Shown piece by piece: positions 1 to 12,730 of a DNA stretch of 64,000 nucleotides; the first letter of the stretch is position 1; each line of letters opens with the position of its first letter. The DNA comes from Qipengyuania oceanensis. Lineage in GTDB: Bacteria; Pseudomonadota; Alphaproteobacteria; Sphingomonadales; Sphingomonadaceae. Below the pieces are notes generated by a model, which saw nothing but the letters and a program-made list of their open reading frames with translations, made no database searches and was not told the DNA's origin. Where the stretch lies: the NCBI RefSeq assembly GCF_009827535.1, contig NZ_WTYN01000001.1, positions 1,116,001 through 1,180,000 of the forward strand. Direction: 5' to 3'. Position numbers and translations under genes: made by a program.

Positions 1-2380
<2,380 letters not shown>

Positions 2381-2409
2381 TCGGAAACCCTCATCAGAAC
2401 TGACCTCCG

Positions 2410-2437
2410 ATATAGTGTTGCATTTGGGCAACACAAG
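2410..2437 (-). promoter_or_regulatory. Candidate heat-shock (RpoH-type) promoter of clpB with internal dyad
   Basis: On the minus strand CTTG (2437-2434) is followed after 16 bases by CACTATAT (2417-2410), which matches six of eight positions of the sigma-32 minus-10 element CCCCATAT. The spacer holds a perfect 7-bp inverted repeat, GTGTTGC and GCAACAC with a 6-base loop (2415-2434). The distance to the clpB ATG leaves a leader of about 20 bases. The element match is visible. Use by RpoH, and any repressor binding at the dyad, are inferred. Confidence 0.5.
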
Positions 2438-2528
2438 CATCGCCGTGCAGGAAATCTGCAAGGTGTGTTAGTCCGATATAGGACTGCCGATCGCCAGTGC
2501 GAGGGGGCAACCCGGAATCGCCCGGTTT

Positions 2529-3974
2529 TTACTGCGCGCCGACGCCCTCGAGCCCGGGGACGAGCACGGTGCGATCGCCGCCGAAATCCTCGCGCACTAC
2601 GATCAGTCCCTGCCGCTCGAGATGCTCGAGCAGACGCCGGACCCGCCCGGGAGAGCTGGTGCCATAGGCGCGTGCGAGCGCGTCCTCGTCGACGGTGCTT
2701 TCACCCGCATGGCAGGCCTTGGCGATCACGAAGAAGGGGCCGAGCAGGTCGTCTTCCACCGCCTGCGCCAATTGCATGATCCGCGCGAGCGAGCCGTCCG
2801 GCAGCGCGTCGAGCCCGGCGGACCGTTGCGCAAGCTCGCGTCGGAAAGCCGCCATGTCGGGCATCGGACCAATCAGCCGCTCCCGCCTGCAGCGGGCGAG
2901 GAAGGTCTGGTACTGGCTGCTCGCGGACTTGAACGCGACCGCCTCTTCCGCTGCCATTGCGCCGATGATCGCATCGATCCGCGCGGCAAATTCGGTATTG
3001 TCCGGCTGCTCGGCAGAATCGACCTGCGCGCGCTCGGCGCTCTCGATCGAGCGGGCCACGTCCTCCACCCTCGGCGCAGGCCGTGGCGGCGCCGGCGGGC
3101 TGGCCTTCGCGGCATCGGCGGCAAGATCGAGCGTCAGCAGGCTCGCCATGTCTTCCGGCGAGGTCTCGGGTAGGGCGATCAGCCCTTCGGCGCGCGCTTT
3201 CAGGCCGGAGCGGACCGGGCCGATCCTGACCGCGACCGGCTCGCGCGAGATGGCCGGACCGAGCGCCAGGAAATGCCCGCGTTCGAGCTCGCGAATCCGC
3301 TCGGCCTGGCGCCGGTCCATGCCCAGGAGGTCGGCTGCCCGGACCATGTCGATGTCGAGGAAAGTGCGCCCCATCAGGAAGTTCGAAGCCTCGGCAGCGA
3401 CGTTCTTGGCGAGCTTGGCCAGCCGCTGGGTCGCGACGATCCCGGCAAGCCCGCGCTTGCGCCCGCGGCACATGAGATTGGTCATCGCCGACAGCGTCAT
3501 CCGGCGCGTGTCCTCCGCGATCTCGCCCGCGACCGAGGGGGCGAACATCTGCGCCTCGTCGACTACGACCAGTGCAGGATACCAATGCTCGCGCGGGGCA
3601 TCGAACAGCGCGGTCAGGAACTGCGCGGCGCAGCGGATCTGCTGTTCGACTTCCAGTTCCTCAAGCGCCAGCACAACGCTCGCGCGGTGCTCGCGGATGC
3701 GGCGGGCGAGCGCCTCGATCTCGGCCGGAGAATATGCCGCGCCGTCGATCACGACGTGGCCGAATTCGTCCGCGAGCGAGGTGAAATCTCCTTCCGGGTC
3801 GATCACCACCTGCTGCACCATGCGCGCGCTTTCCTCGAGCAGGCGGCGCAGCAGGTGCGACTTGCCACTGCCCGAATTGCCCTGGACGAGCAGCCGCGTC
3901 GCGAGCAGCTCCTCGACGTCGAATTCGACCGGCCTCTCGCCCCTGGCGTGCCCTATGGTGATTGCTGCCCTCAC
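2529..3974 (-). CDS. HerA/DUF87-like P-loop ATPase
   Basis: Cytoplasmic ATPase of 481 residues. Walker A is GNSGSGKS close to the N-terminus and Walker B is LVVVDEAQMF, followed by a sensor stretch ending ATQRLAKL, as in HerA-type DNA translocases. The N-terminal HAS-barrel of full HerA is missing; the C-terminal half carries a predicted winged-helix-like end (RRLLEHLERQGLIVV). I chose the GTG at 3974 because homology starts there (RAAITIGHARGE) and the upstream extension looks non-coding. The substrate is unknown. A second, canonical HerA-like ATPase is encoded at 24875-26593. DNA-end or plasmid processing is possible but not shown. Confidence 0.8.
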   Translation of the reverse strand: MRAAITIGHARGERPVEFDVEELLATRLLVQGNSGSGKSHLLRRLLEESARMVQQVVIDPEGDFTSLADEFGHVVIDGAAYSPAEIEALARRIREHRASVVLALEELEVEQQIRCAAQFLTALFDAPREHWYPALVVVDEAQMFAPSVAGEIAEDTRRMTLSAMTNLMCRGRKRGLAGIVATQRLAKLAKNVAAEASNFLMGRTFLDIDMVRAADLLGMDRRQAERIRELERGHFLALGPAISREPVAVRIGPVRSGLKARAEGLIALPETSPEDMASLLTLDLAADAAKASPPAPPRPAPRVEDVARSIESAERAQVDSAEQPDNTEFAARIDAIIGAMAAEEAVAFKSASSQYQTFLARCRRERLIGPMPDMAAFRRELAQRSAGLDALPDGSLARIMQLAQAVEDDLLGPFFVIAKACHAGESTVDEDALARAYGTSSPGRVRRLLEHLERQGLIVVREDFGGDRTVLVPGLEGVGAQ

Positions 3975-4111
3975 GATTCGCTCAAGGCTAGCGATCCGCG
4001 CCGCCCGAGAGGAAGGGCAGGCCGGCAGGTTTTGCCCAGCCGCCCCGCTCCATCCGTCGCATTGCGTGTGTGACCCGGGGTCGCTACCGACGGCGGCCAA
4101 GGAGAGGTTGC

Positions 4112-6358
4112 ATGTGGAAATGGGTCGGGCGGATCGCCTTGGTGGCGGTCGTGCTGCTGGTCGTCGCTTTCGTGGCGCTGGCGAGCTGGGAGCCGTTCTG
4201 GGCGAAGCGCGACGCCCAGGCAGGACCGCAGGGCAGCTATCGGGCCGAGATCGTGCGCGACGACTACGGCGTGCCGCATATCTTAGGCAAGACCGATGCG
4301 GACGTCGCCTACGGGGTCGCGATCGCCCATGCGGAAGATGATTTCACCACCTTGCAGGACGTGATCGCCATGAGCCGCGGGCGCTATGGCGCAATCGCCG
4401 GGCAGGAAGGCGCTGCGGCCGACTACGTCTATCACCTGCTCGACGCGCGCGGCACGGCGGAGCGCGAGTTCCCCAGGCTACCCGCCGATACCCAAGCCCT
4501 GTTCCAAGCCTACGCCGCCGGCCTCAACCGCTTTGCCGAGGACCATCCGGACGAGATCAAGCTGGCCAACCTCTTCCCGGTCGACGGGAAGGACGTGGCG
4601 GCCGGCTTCGCCCTGCGCCAGCCGTTCTTCTTCGGCCTCAACAACGTCATCCAGCCGCTCGTCGAGGGGACCGAGCTCCGGCGCGAGTTCGGCCCCGACA
4701 TTCCCGGTTTCGAACGTCCGCCTTCGGGTGACGTCGGCGCCCGCCCGGGCCAGGTCGAAGAAGGCATGGAAGGCAGCGAGGCCGCGCCGCGAGCGGCCTT
4801 TTCCCCCTTCGGGAGCGACGGCGCGCTCAACGGATCCAACGCCTTTGCCGTCAGCGCGGAAAAATCCGGCGGGCCCGTGACGCTGATCTCGAACAGCCAT
4901 CAGCCGTTGCGAGGCGGCGTCGCCTGGTACGAACTGGTCGTCGAGAGCGGCGAAGGCTGGCACTTCGCCGGCGCGAATTTCCCCGGCAGCCCCTTCCCCT
5001 TCCTCGGACACAACGAGGAACTCGGCTGGACCAATACGGTCAACCGGCCCGACATGGTGGATGTCTACAAGCTCGAGGTGAATGCGGACGGCACGCAATA
5101 TCGCTTCGGCGGCGAATGGCGGCCACTCGAGCGCAAGACGGTAACGCTCCCGGTCAAGCTGGGCCCGGTTACCTTGCCGATCCGGCGCGACGTGCTGCGC
5201 AGTATCCACGGCCCGGTGATCCAGAACGACCAGGGCTATTTCGCGATCCGCTATGGGGGGATGGGCAACCTCGGCCAGCTCGATGCCTATTACCGGCTCA
5301 ACAAGGCGAAGACCTACGACGAGTGGGAAGCGATCATCGCCCGGCTCGATATCCCGAGCACCAATTTCCTTTACGCCGACAAGGCCGGCAACATCGCCTA
5401 TGTCTACAACGCCGCCCTCCCCAACCGCCCGGCCGAGGTCGACGGCAAGCGGGTCGACTGGCGTGGTATCCTCGACGGCAGCAACCCGAAGCTGCTGACA
5501 CGCGGGACGGTCGATTTCGACAAGCTGCCCCGCTATCTCAACCCGGGGAGCGGCTGGCTCTACAATTCCAACAACGAGCCCTATACCGCCGCAGGCGCTG
5601 GCGACGATCTCTCGCCGGACGAATACGCGCCAGAGCTCGGCATCGAATTGAAGCAGACCAATCGTTCGCGCCGGGCCTGGACGCTGATGTGCGAGACGGA
5701 GGTGCTCGACCGCGCCAATCTGGAGCGGATCAAGTACGACACGGCCTATTCGCGCACCGGTTATGTCGCAAAATTGTGGGCCGCGCTGGAGCGGCTCGAC
5801 CTGTCGGGCGATGCCGGACTTGACCGGGCGCGCGACCTGCTGCTGGCATGGGATTTCAAGGCGGACAATATCGGCACCGGCGATGCGCTCGCGCTGCTGA
5901 TGATCCGCGATTTCATGTCGGCCGAATACCAGAACAAGCCCGAAGCGCCGGACGTGCGCGACATGCTGGAACAATCCGTCGCGCACCTGGAAGAGCATTT
6001 CGGGCGGATCGACCCGCCGATGTCGGATCTGCTCCGGCTGAGGTTGGGCGATGTCGACCTGCCGCTGGATGGCGGGTCGGACACGCTGCGGGCCTCGACG
6101 ACCTGGACCGTGGACGACGACGGTCGTCTGCGGCTGGTCCACGGCGACAGCTTCATCCAGTGGGTCGAGTGGAACCCGGGCGAGCGTGTCTTCTCGCGCT
6201 CGATCCAGCCCTTCGGCGCGGCCAACGGGCGCGAGGAAAGTCCGCATTACACCGACCAGATGCAGCTGTTCGTCGATCACAAGCTCAAGCCGGTCCATTT
6301 CTGGCGCGACGACGTGCTCCGCAACGCCGCACGGCGATATACGGTTGAGTCCCACTGA
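4112..6358 (+). CDS. Penicillin acylase family protein (Ntn hydrolase)
   Basis: A 748-residue precursor with one N-terminal membrane segment or uncleaved signal (residues 6-24), placing the enzyme in the periplasm. The sequence GSNAFAVS holds Ser242, the expected new N-terminus of the beta chain after autocatalytic cleavage. The alpha region and spacer precede it and the beta chain follows, with conserved FLGHNEELGWTNT. The family hydrolyses amide bonds of beta-lactams, N-acyl homoserine lactones or other acyl amides, and the substrate cannot be read from sequence. The ATG at 4112 follows GGAGAGG. It is divergent from the upstream ATPase gene. Confidence 0.9.
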   Translation: MWKWVGRIALVAVVLLVVAFVALASWEPFWAKRDAQAGPQGSYRAEIVRDDYGVPHILGKTDADVAYGVAIAHAEDDFTTLQDVIAMSRGRYGAIAGQEGAAADYVYHLLDARGTAEREFPRLPADTQALFQAYAAGLNRFAEDHPDEIKLANLFPVDGKDVAAGFALRQPFFFGLNNVIQPLVEGTELRREFGPDIPGFERPPSGDVGARPGQVEEGMEGSEAAPRAAFSPFGSDGALNGSNAFAVSAEKSGGPVTLISNSHQPLRGGVAWYELVVESGEGWHFAGANFPGSPFPFLGHNEELGWTNTVNRPDMVDVYKLEVNADGTQYRFGGEWRPLERKTVTLPVKLGPVTLPIRRDVLRSIHGPVIQNDQGYFAIRYGGMGNLGQLDAYYRLNKAKTYDEWEAIIARLDIPSTNFLYADKAGNIAYVYNAALPNRPAEVDGKRVDWRGILDGSNPKLLTRGTVDFDKLPRYLNPGSGWLYNSNNEPYTAAGAGDDLSPDEYAPELGIELKQTNRSRRAWTLMCETEVLDRANLERIKYDTAYSRTGYVAKLWAALERLDLSGDAGLDRARDLLLAWDFKADNIGTGDALALLMIRDFMSAEYQNKPEAPDVRDMLEQSVAHLEEHFGRIDPPMSDLLRLRLGDVDLPLDGGSDTLRASTTWTVDDDGRLRLVHGDSFIQWVEWNPGERVFSRSIQPFGAANGREESPHYTDQMQLFVDHKLKPVHFWRDDVLRNAARRYTVESH

Positions 6359-6428
6359 CACGCGTGTAAGTTGCACCGCGCGAGTCCGGCCAAACCACCG
6401 GACGCAAAGCATTCTTGAGGAGAATTCG

Positions 6429-6734
6429 ATGTCTGTTGCCGGAACCTATGATTGCGTGACCAAGAGCCCAATGGGCGACCAGAAGGGCACATTCACCGTC
6501 GTCCCGGGCGACGACGGCAACACCTTCACCGGCACGATGGCTGGCGCGAACGGCCAGATGGATGTCGAAGACGGCAAGATCGACGGCAACTCGCTCAGCT
6601 GGAAGATGAAGATGACCGTGCCGATGCCGATGACCCTCGATTGCGAAGCGACGGTCGACGGCGACCAGCTGACCGGCACCGTGGGTGCTGGCGCATTCGG
6701 CAAGATGCCGCTGACCGGCGAACGCCAGGGCTGA
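6429..6734 (+). CDS. Small conserved protein, unknown function
   Basis: A 101-residue acidic, beta-rich protein without signal peptide (MSVAGTYDCV...). It is rich in Gly, Asp and Thr with alternating strands (GNTFTGTMAG, DGDQLTGTVG), which suggests a small beta-barrel or lipocalin-like sheet. A strong site, TTGAGGAGAATTCG, precedes the ATG. It lies 70 bases after the acylase gene and is followed by a clear intrinsic terminator, so it may be read with the acylase or alone. I know of no assigned function. Confidence 0.75.
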   Translation: MSVAGTYDCVTKSPMGDQKGTFTVVPGDDGNTFTGTMAGANGQMDVEDGKIDGNSLSWKMKMTVPMPMTLDCEATVDGDQLTGTVGAGAFGKMPLTGERQG

Positions 6735-6763
6735 CGCTGCCTTCACCGATCGAACACGCGAAG

Positions 6764-6797
6764 AGGCGTCGGGAGCGATCCCGGCGCCTTTCGTTTT
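6764..6797 (+). terminator. Intrinsic terminator after the 101-residue protein gene
   Basis: An 11-bp stem (6764-6774 with 6779-6789, one G-T pair) closes a GCGA tetraloop and is followed by TTCGTTTTG. It lies 30 bases after the stop at 6734, so it probably ends the acylase/small-protein transcript. Confidence 0.75.
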
Positions 6798-6922
6798 GCC
6801 CGGCCAGTTTGCGACGACCGGTTAACATGCCGGTTTTGAGATTCCGGCGAAGTATGTTTCTATTCGCGTACCTATTACGCGATTCGATGACCGAATCGCA
6901 CCTTGCGGACTGGGAGTAGAAC

Positions 6923-7705
6923 ATGACGTCAATGAAAGCTTGGATGATTGCGGGTACCGCACTCATCGCCACGACTGCAACGCCCGTACTGGCGGAAAAA
7001 GCCGCCCAGCTGGTCGACATAAACGGATCGCGCGGCCGCGATGCGGAATCCGCCCTCCAGGCACGCGGTTTCGCCCATATCTCCACCAACAAGAACGACA
7101 TGGGCTATGTCTACAGCTACTGGTGGGACGAAGCGGACGACGACTGCGTCCAGGTCGAAGTATTCGACGGCCGGGTCGAAACGATCTCGGATGCGAGCGA
7201 TCAGGATTGCGGCCATCACAAGGGGAACGCAACCGCTGCTGTCGGCGCCGTGGCGGGTGCTGCCATCCTGGGCGCGCTGCTGAGCCACAAGTCGCACCAC
7301 CATGAAGACAACCAGCACATGAGCGACCAGAAGGCGGAAGCCGACTACGAGCGTGGTTACACCGACGGGCTGCACAACGCGTCCTATCACAACTACGATC
7401 GCTCGGACGCCTATTCGAGCGGCTACACCGCAGGCGTCGACGAGCGCAACGCCAACCTGTCGCACCATCACGGTCGGGGCGGCTATGCGCCTGCAGTTTC
7501 CTACATGGACCTCAAGGGCGCCCGGGCTTCCGCGATCGATACCATGTCCAGCCGCGGTTTCCGCCAGGTTGACAATTTCACCAGCGGCAACACCCGCTAT
7601 TCGATCCAGTACAACGCCAGGACGAACCAGTGCGTGCAGGTCACCGTCGCCGACGGCCGCCTGTACGACCTGCGTGACATCGGCAGCCATCCGAAGTGCC
7701 GGTGA
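6923..7705 (+). CDS. Exported protein with two GARG-type Cys modules and a glycine-rich segment
   Basis: A 260-residue protein with a signal peptide (cleavage likely after residue 24, VLA-EK). Two related modules of about 65 residues lie at roughly 27-95 and 192-259. Each reads D-L/I-x-G-A/S-R, then A-x-x-x-L/M-x-x-R-G-F, an aromatic strand, C-V-Q-V-x-V-x-D-G-R and a final Cys. Between them lie a small hydrophobic Gly/Ala segment ([15 protein letters not shown]), a His-rich patch and a Tyr-rich stretch. The module recurs once in the protein at 53771-54310. Function is unknown; location is probably the periplasm or envelope. Confidence 0.8.
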   Translation: MTSMKAWMIAGTALIATTATPVLAEKAAQLVDINGSRGRDAESALQARGFAHISTNKNDMGYVYSYWWDEADDDCVQVEVFDGRVETISDASDQDCGHHKGNATAAVGAVAGAAILGALLSHKSHHHEDNQHMSDQKAEADYERGYTDGLHNASYHNYDRSDAYSSGYTAGVDERNANLSHHHGRGGYAPAVSYMDLKGARASAIDTMSSRGFRQVDNFTSGNTRYSIQYNARTNQCVQVTVADGRLYDLRDIGSHPKCR

Positions 7706-7716
7706 GCGGCCGAACC

Positions 7717-8361
7717 ATGCGTAAACCGATGAAACTGGTGGGGGCTGCGGCCCCCACCCTCGCGCTCCTGCTCGGCCTCGCCGCCTGCGGCGACCAGGCG
7801 CAGGATACCTCCGAACCCGACATGACGGTGACCGAGGACATCGCCATCATCCCCGAAAGCCTCGCGCCCTTCGGTGGCGGATATCCCAATACGGGCGATC
7901 CGTGTCGCACGCTCGGCGAGAGCCCGGCCACGGCGAACTATCTCGACGACAGCGCCCGGCTGGTCGGTTGCCCGACCGAGGCATCGGCCGAAGCCCTTGG
8001 TGGAAACATCGTCGGCAATGTCGACGGCGTTCGGCTCGTCAGCGTGCCGATGGGCGATGCCAACGCAGGGATGGGAGAGAACGGACCCGTCGAAGCGACT
8101 GCCGCTGCGACAACTAGCGCTCCGGCCAAGACTGCACAGGTAAAGGTGCGCGGCGCCAACAGCCTCGAAACGCGGTGCGCAACGCGTGTCGCCAGCGAAA
8201 CCGGCGCCCGTGTGATCGGCACCAACCGGATCGAGGAATCCGAAGCCGCGGTCGATATCTACATCAACGTGGAAGGTGCCCAGGCACCCTGGCGCTGCCT
8301 CGCCAACAGGGACGGTTCGATCGCCGAAGTGTCCTATTCGGGCAGCGAAGGCGATCTCTAA
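7717..8361 (+). CDS. Lipoprotein with C-terminal two-Cys module
   Basis: A 214-residue lipoprotein: hydrophobic leader, then lipobox LAAC with the lipidated Cys near residue 22. The middle is Ala/Thr-rich and low in complexity. The C-terminal 70 residues form a module starting [11 protein letters not shown] and ending with PWRC and a D-G turn (RDGSIAEV). The same pattern closes the exported protein at 53771-54310. It starts 11 bases after the preceding gene, so cotranscription is likely. Start ATG 7717 is chosen over an earlier in-frame GTG because it gives a normal lipoprotein leader. Confidence 0.78.
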   Translation: MRKPMKLVGAAAPTLALLLGLAACGDQAQDTSEPDMTVTEDIAIIPESLAPFGGGYPNTGDPCRTLGESPATANYLDDSARLVGCPTEASAEALGGNIVGNVDGVRLVSVPMGDANAGMGENGPVEATAAATTSAPAKTAQVKVRGANSLETRCATRVASETGARVIGTNRIEESEAAVDIYINVEGAQAPWRCLANRDGSIAEVSYSGSEGDL

Positions 8362-8379
8362 CGCAAAGGGAAAGACGTG

Positions 8380-8856
8380 ATGCTCAAGTTCATCGTTGCG
8401 GGCGCACTCGCCGCGTCGCTGGCCGCCTGCGGGTCCCAGGAGGCGGGCGAGCCGACTGCCGCTGACAATTCCGCCGATACGACTGCGATGCCCGAGGCTT
8501 CCGCCTCTCCCGCCCAGATGGGAGTGGAAGACGCGCTCGTCGCCGGGACGGAATACAATGCCACCGCCCAAGTCCAGTGCGGCGTTGGCGGAGCGGAACC
8601 GACGCAGACTTGCCAAGCCGGGGTCAAGCGCAACTGGGGGGACACACCGGGCGAGAACCTCGTCGAGGTCACCAAGCCCGATGGCACCAAGCGCGCGATC
8701 TTCTTCAAGGGACTGACGCCCTATGGCGCCGATAGCGCGCAGGCCGACGGATCTGCCGGTTGGGATTTCGAGACCAGCCGCGATGGCGACCGGGTGACGG
8801 TCACTTTCGGCCCGGAAACCTACGTCATCGTCGACGCGCTGGTCGAAGGCGGCTGA
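8380..8856 (+). CDS. Small lipoprotein, unknown function
   Basis: A 158-residue lipoprotein (MLKFIVAGALAASLAAC), lipobox SLAAC with lipid-attachment Cys at residue 17. The mature part has two Cys (VQCGVGG and QTCQAG) and a Gly/Asp-rich beta-like C-terminus. The site AAAGGGAAAG precedes the ATG; an in-frame GTG lies immediately upstream. It follows the previous lipoprotein gene by 18 bases and is probably the last gene of this exported-protein group. No family function is known to me. Confidence 0.78.
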   Translation: MLKFIVAGALAASLAACGSQEAGEPTAADNSADTTAMPEASASPAQMGVEDALVAGTEYNATAQVQCGVGGAEPTQTCQAGVKRNWGDTPGENLVEVTKPDGTKRAIFFKGLTPYGADSAQADGSAGWDFETSRDGDRVTVTFGPETYVIVDALVEGG

Positions 8857-8869
8857 CGGAAAGCCGGTT

Positions 8870-9325
8870 TCAGATGTGCGCTCGCACAGCCTGGTAAGCC
8901 GCGGCGGCTACCGTATTTGCCAGGTTGAGCGAGCGTACCTTGTCCGATCGCATCGGCAGGCCCACCAGCTGCGAGCGGTGCGCCTCGACGATTGCTTCGG
9001 GAAGGCCCTTCGTTTCCTGCCCGAATACGAGATAGGCATCGCCCGGGTACTCCGGCTCGTAGAAACTGCGCTGCGCGTATTCCTCGAACAGGTAGAGCTG
9101 GTCGCCACGCGGCGCGCGTTCGGAGATGAAGGCATCCCAGCTGGCAAATTCGACGAGCCGGATGTGCGGCCAGTAATCGAGGCCCGAGCGCTTTACCCGC
9201 TTGTCCGATATCTCAAACCCCAGCGGGTGAATCAGCACGAGGTCCATGTCGAGCGCCACGCAGGTGCGCCCCACGGCCCCGGTATTGCCGGGTATCTCCG
9301 GCTGGACGAGGACGATGGAGGTCAT
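8870..9325 (-). CDS. trmL: tRNA (cytidine(34)-2'-O)-methyltransferase
   Basis: SPOUT-class methyltransferase of 151 residues that methylates the ribose of the wobble base in tRNA-Leu isoacceptors using S-adenosylmethionine. The N-terminus VLVQPEIPGNTGAVGRTC, the central VFGQETKGLP and the C-terminal knot LPMRSDKVRSLNLANTVA are diagnostic for the TrmL/YibK group, and the length is typical. It lies 22 bases downstream of gatB in the same direction and could be read through from the GatCAB operon. Confidence 0.93.
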   Translation of the reverse strand: MTSIVLVQPEIPGNTGAVGRTCVALDMDLVLIHPLGFEISDKRVKRSGLDYWPHIRLVEFASWDAFISERAPRGDQLYLFEEYAQRSFYEPEYPGDAYLVFGQETKGLPEAIVEAHRSQLVGLPMRSDKVRSLNLANTVAAAAYQAVRAHI

Positions 9326-9347
9326 TGGTTGACCGTCCCGCCCTCGC

Positions 9348-10840
<1,493 letters not shown>

Positions 10841-10844
<4 letters not shown>

Positions 10845-12331
10845 GCCCACCACCTTTCCGGTTTAGCACTAAACATTGCGCGCTGCTCAATCGCCAGCCC
10901 GGCATTGAGCACGCCTTGCTCGTCGAAGGGCTTGCCGACGATCTGCAGGCCCAGCGGCAGACCGTCCGAGTTGAGCCCAGCGGGCACGCTCATCGCCGGG
11001 AGGCCCGCGAGCGAGGCGGGCACGGCGAAGACGTCGTTCAAATACATCGTCAGCGGATCGTCGCTCAGCGAGCCGAGCGGGAAGCTTGCGGTGGGCGTTG
11101 TCGGCGCGAGGATGACGTCGCAATGCTCCCAGGCCTGCTCGAAATCGCGGGCGACCAGTGCGCGCACCTTCTGCGCCTGGTTGTAATAGGCGTCGTAGAA
11201 GCCCGCCGAGAGCACGTATGTGCCGATCAGGATGCGGCGCTTGACCTCGTCGCCGAAGCCTTCAGCGCGGGTGGCGGCATACATGTCCTGCAGCCCTGCC
11301 CCGTCCGGCAGATCGCGCAGGCCGTAACGCACGCCGTCATAGCGCGCGAGGTTCGACGAGGCCTCTGCCGGCGCGATGATGTAATACGCGGGCAGCGCGT
11401 ACTTCGTGTGCGGAAGCGAGATATCGACGATCTCGGCCCCGGCATCGCGCAGCCATTCCTTGCCGCGTTCCCAGCTGTCGAGGATCTCCTGGTCGGTGCC
11501 CTCCATGCGGTATTCGCGCGGTATGCCGATGCGCTTGCCGGCGAGATCGGCGTTCAGACCGGCCTCCCACTGCGGCACCGGCATGTCGAGGCTGGTCGCA
11601 TCCTTGGGATCGAAGCCCGCCATCGCTTCCAGCATGATCGCGCAATCGGTGACGTCGCGCGCCATCGGCCCGGCCTGGTCGAGGCTGCTGGCGAAGGCGA
11701 CGACGCCCCAGCGGCTGCAGCGACCATAGGTCGGCTTGATGCCGGTGATGCCGGCAAAGGCGCTCGGCTGGCGGATCGATCCGCCGGTGTCCGTGCCGGT
11801 CGCTGCCGGAGCGAGCCGCGCCGCGACCGCGCTTGACGAGCCGCCCGAACTGCCGCCCGGGCTCATCGCCGCATTGCCGCCGCCTGCCTTGCGCCACGGG
11901 TTGACGACATTGCCGAAGTAACTCGTCTCGTTCGAGGAGCCCATCGCGAACTGATCGAGGTTCAGCTTGCCGAGCATCCCCGCGCCCGCGTTCCACAGGT
12001 TCTGCGACACGGTGCTTTCGTATTGCGGCACGAAGCCTTCGAGGATGTGGCTCGCAGCGGTGGTCTGCACGCCCCTGGTGGCGAACAGGTCCTTCATGCC
12101 GATCGGCACGCCGCCCATGATGCCCAGATCCTCGCCCTTTGCGCGCTTCGCATCGGTCTTATCGGCGGCCTCGAGCGCCTTTTCCGGCGTCGGCACGATG
12201 AAGGCGTTCAGTTGCGCATTGGCGGCAGCGACGTTGGCATTGAAGGCTTCGGCTACTTCGCGCGCGGTGAAATCACCGCCGGCGACACCGTCGCGGATCG
12301 CCTTGATCCCGAGTTCGGTCAGGTCGGTCAT
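10841..12331 (-). CDS. gatA: Glutaminyl-tRNA(Gln) amidotransferase subunit A
   Basis: Amidase-signature glutaminase of GatCAB, 496 residues, releasing ammonia from glutamine for GatB. The Ser-cisSer-Lys triad is visible: the Lys in [10 protein letters not shown], and the serines in [16 protein letters not shown] and [13 protein letters not shown]. Length is normal for bacterial GatA. Its ATG abuts the gatC stop (TAAATG), and its own stop overlaps gatB, consistent with translational coupling of the three subunits. Confidence 0.97.
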
Positions 12332-12634
12332 TTATTCGATCACCTTGGGTACGCCGAAGAAGCCATGTTCTGCAGCGGGAGCATTGGCCAGCACGTCTTC
12401 ACGCCGCCCGCCCGCGGTTTCGGGGATCGCATCGACAACGTCGTCGCGCAGCCGCAGCGTGTTGGGGATGACGGCGGTCATCGGCTCGATGCCGGAGCAG
12501 TCGACCTCGCCCAGTTGCTCGACCCACGCGAGGATGCCGTTCAGTTCCGGCACCATGCGTTCGAGTTCTTCGTCACCCATCTTTATACGGGCCAGCGAGG
12601 CGATCTTCGCCACGGTGGATTTGTCGACGGACAT
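12332..12634 (-). CDS. gatC: Amidotransferase subunit C
   Basis: A 100-residue GatC that stabilises GatA and wraps the GatA/GatB interface. Typical features are the N-terminal helix [11 protein letters not shown], the segment [12 protein letters not shown], and the C-terminal [11 protein letters not shown]. It is the first cistron of the compact gatCAB block, about 96 bases downstream of the FKBP gene in the same direction. Confidence 0.95.
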   Translation of the reverse strand: MSVDKSTVAKIASLARIKMGDEELERMVPELNGILAWVEQLGEVDCSGIEPMTAVIPNTLRLRDDVVDAIPETAGGRREDVLANAPAAEHGFFGVPKVIE

Positions 12635-12730
12635 ACCTCGTCCTTCGTCTGGTGTGGTGGGAAATCCCTTGCCGCCGCGCTAGCAGCGGCCCGGTTTTGC
12701 TTCAAGCGGAGAGCGGCGCAACCGCCCCGT

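Noticed and set aside
4478-6412. Minus-strand open frame of 644 codons
   Set aside because: Antisense to the penicillin acylase gene, composition typical of a shadow frame.
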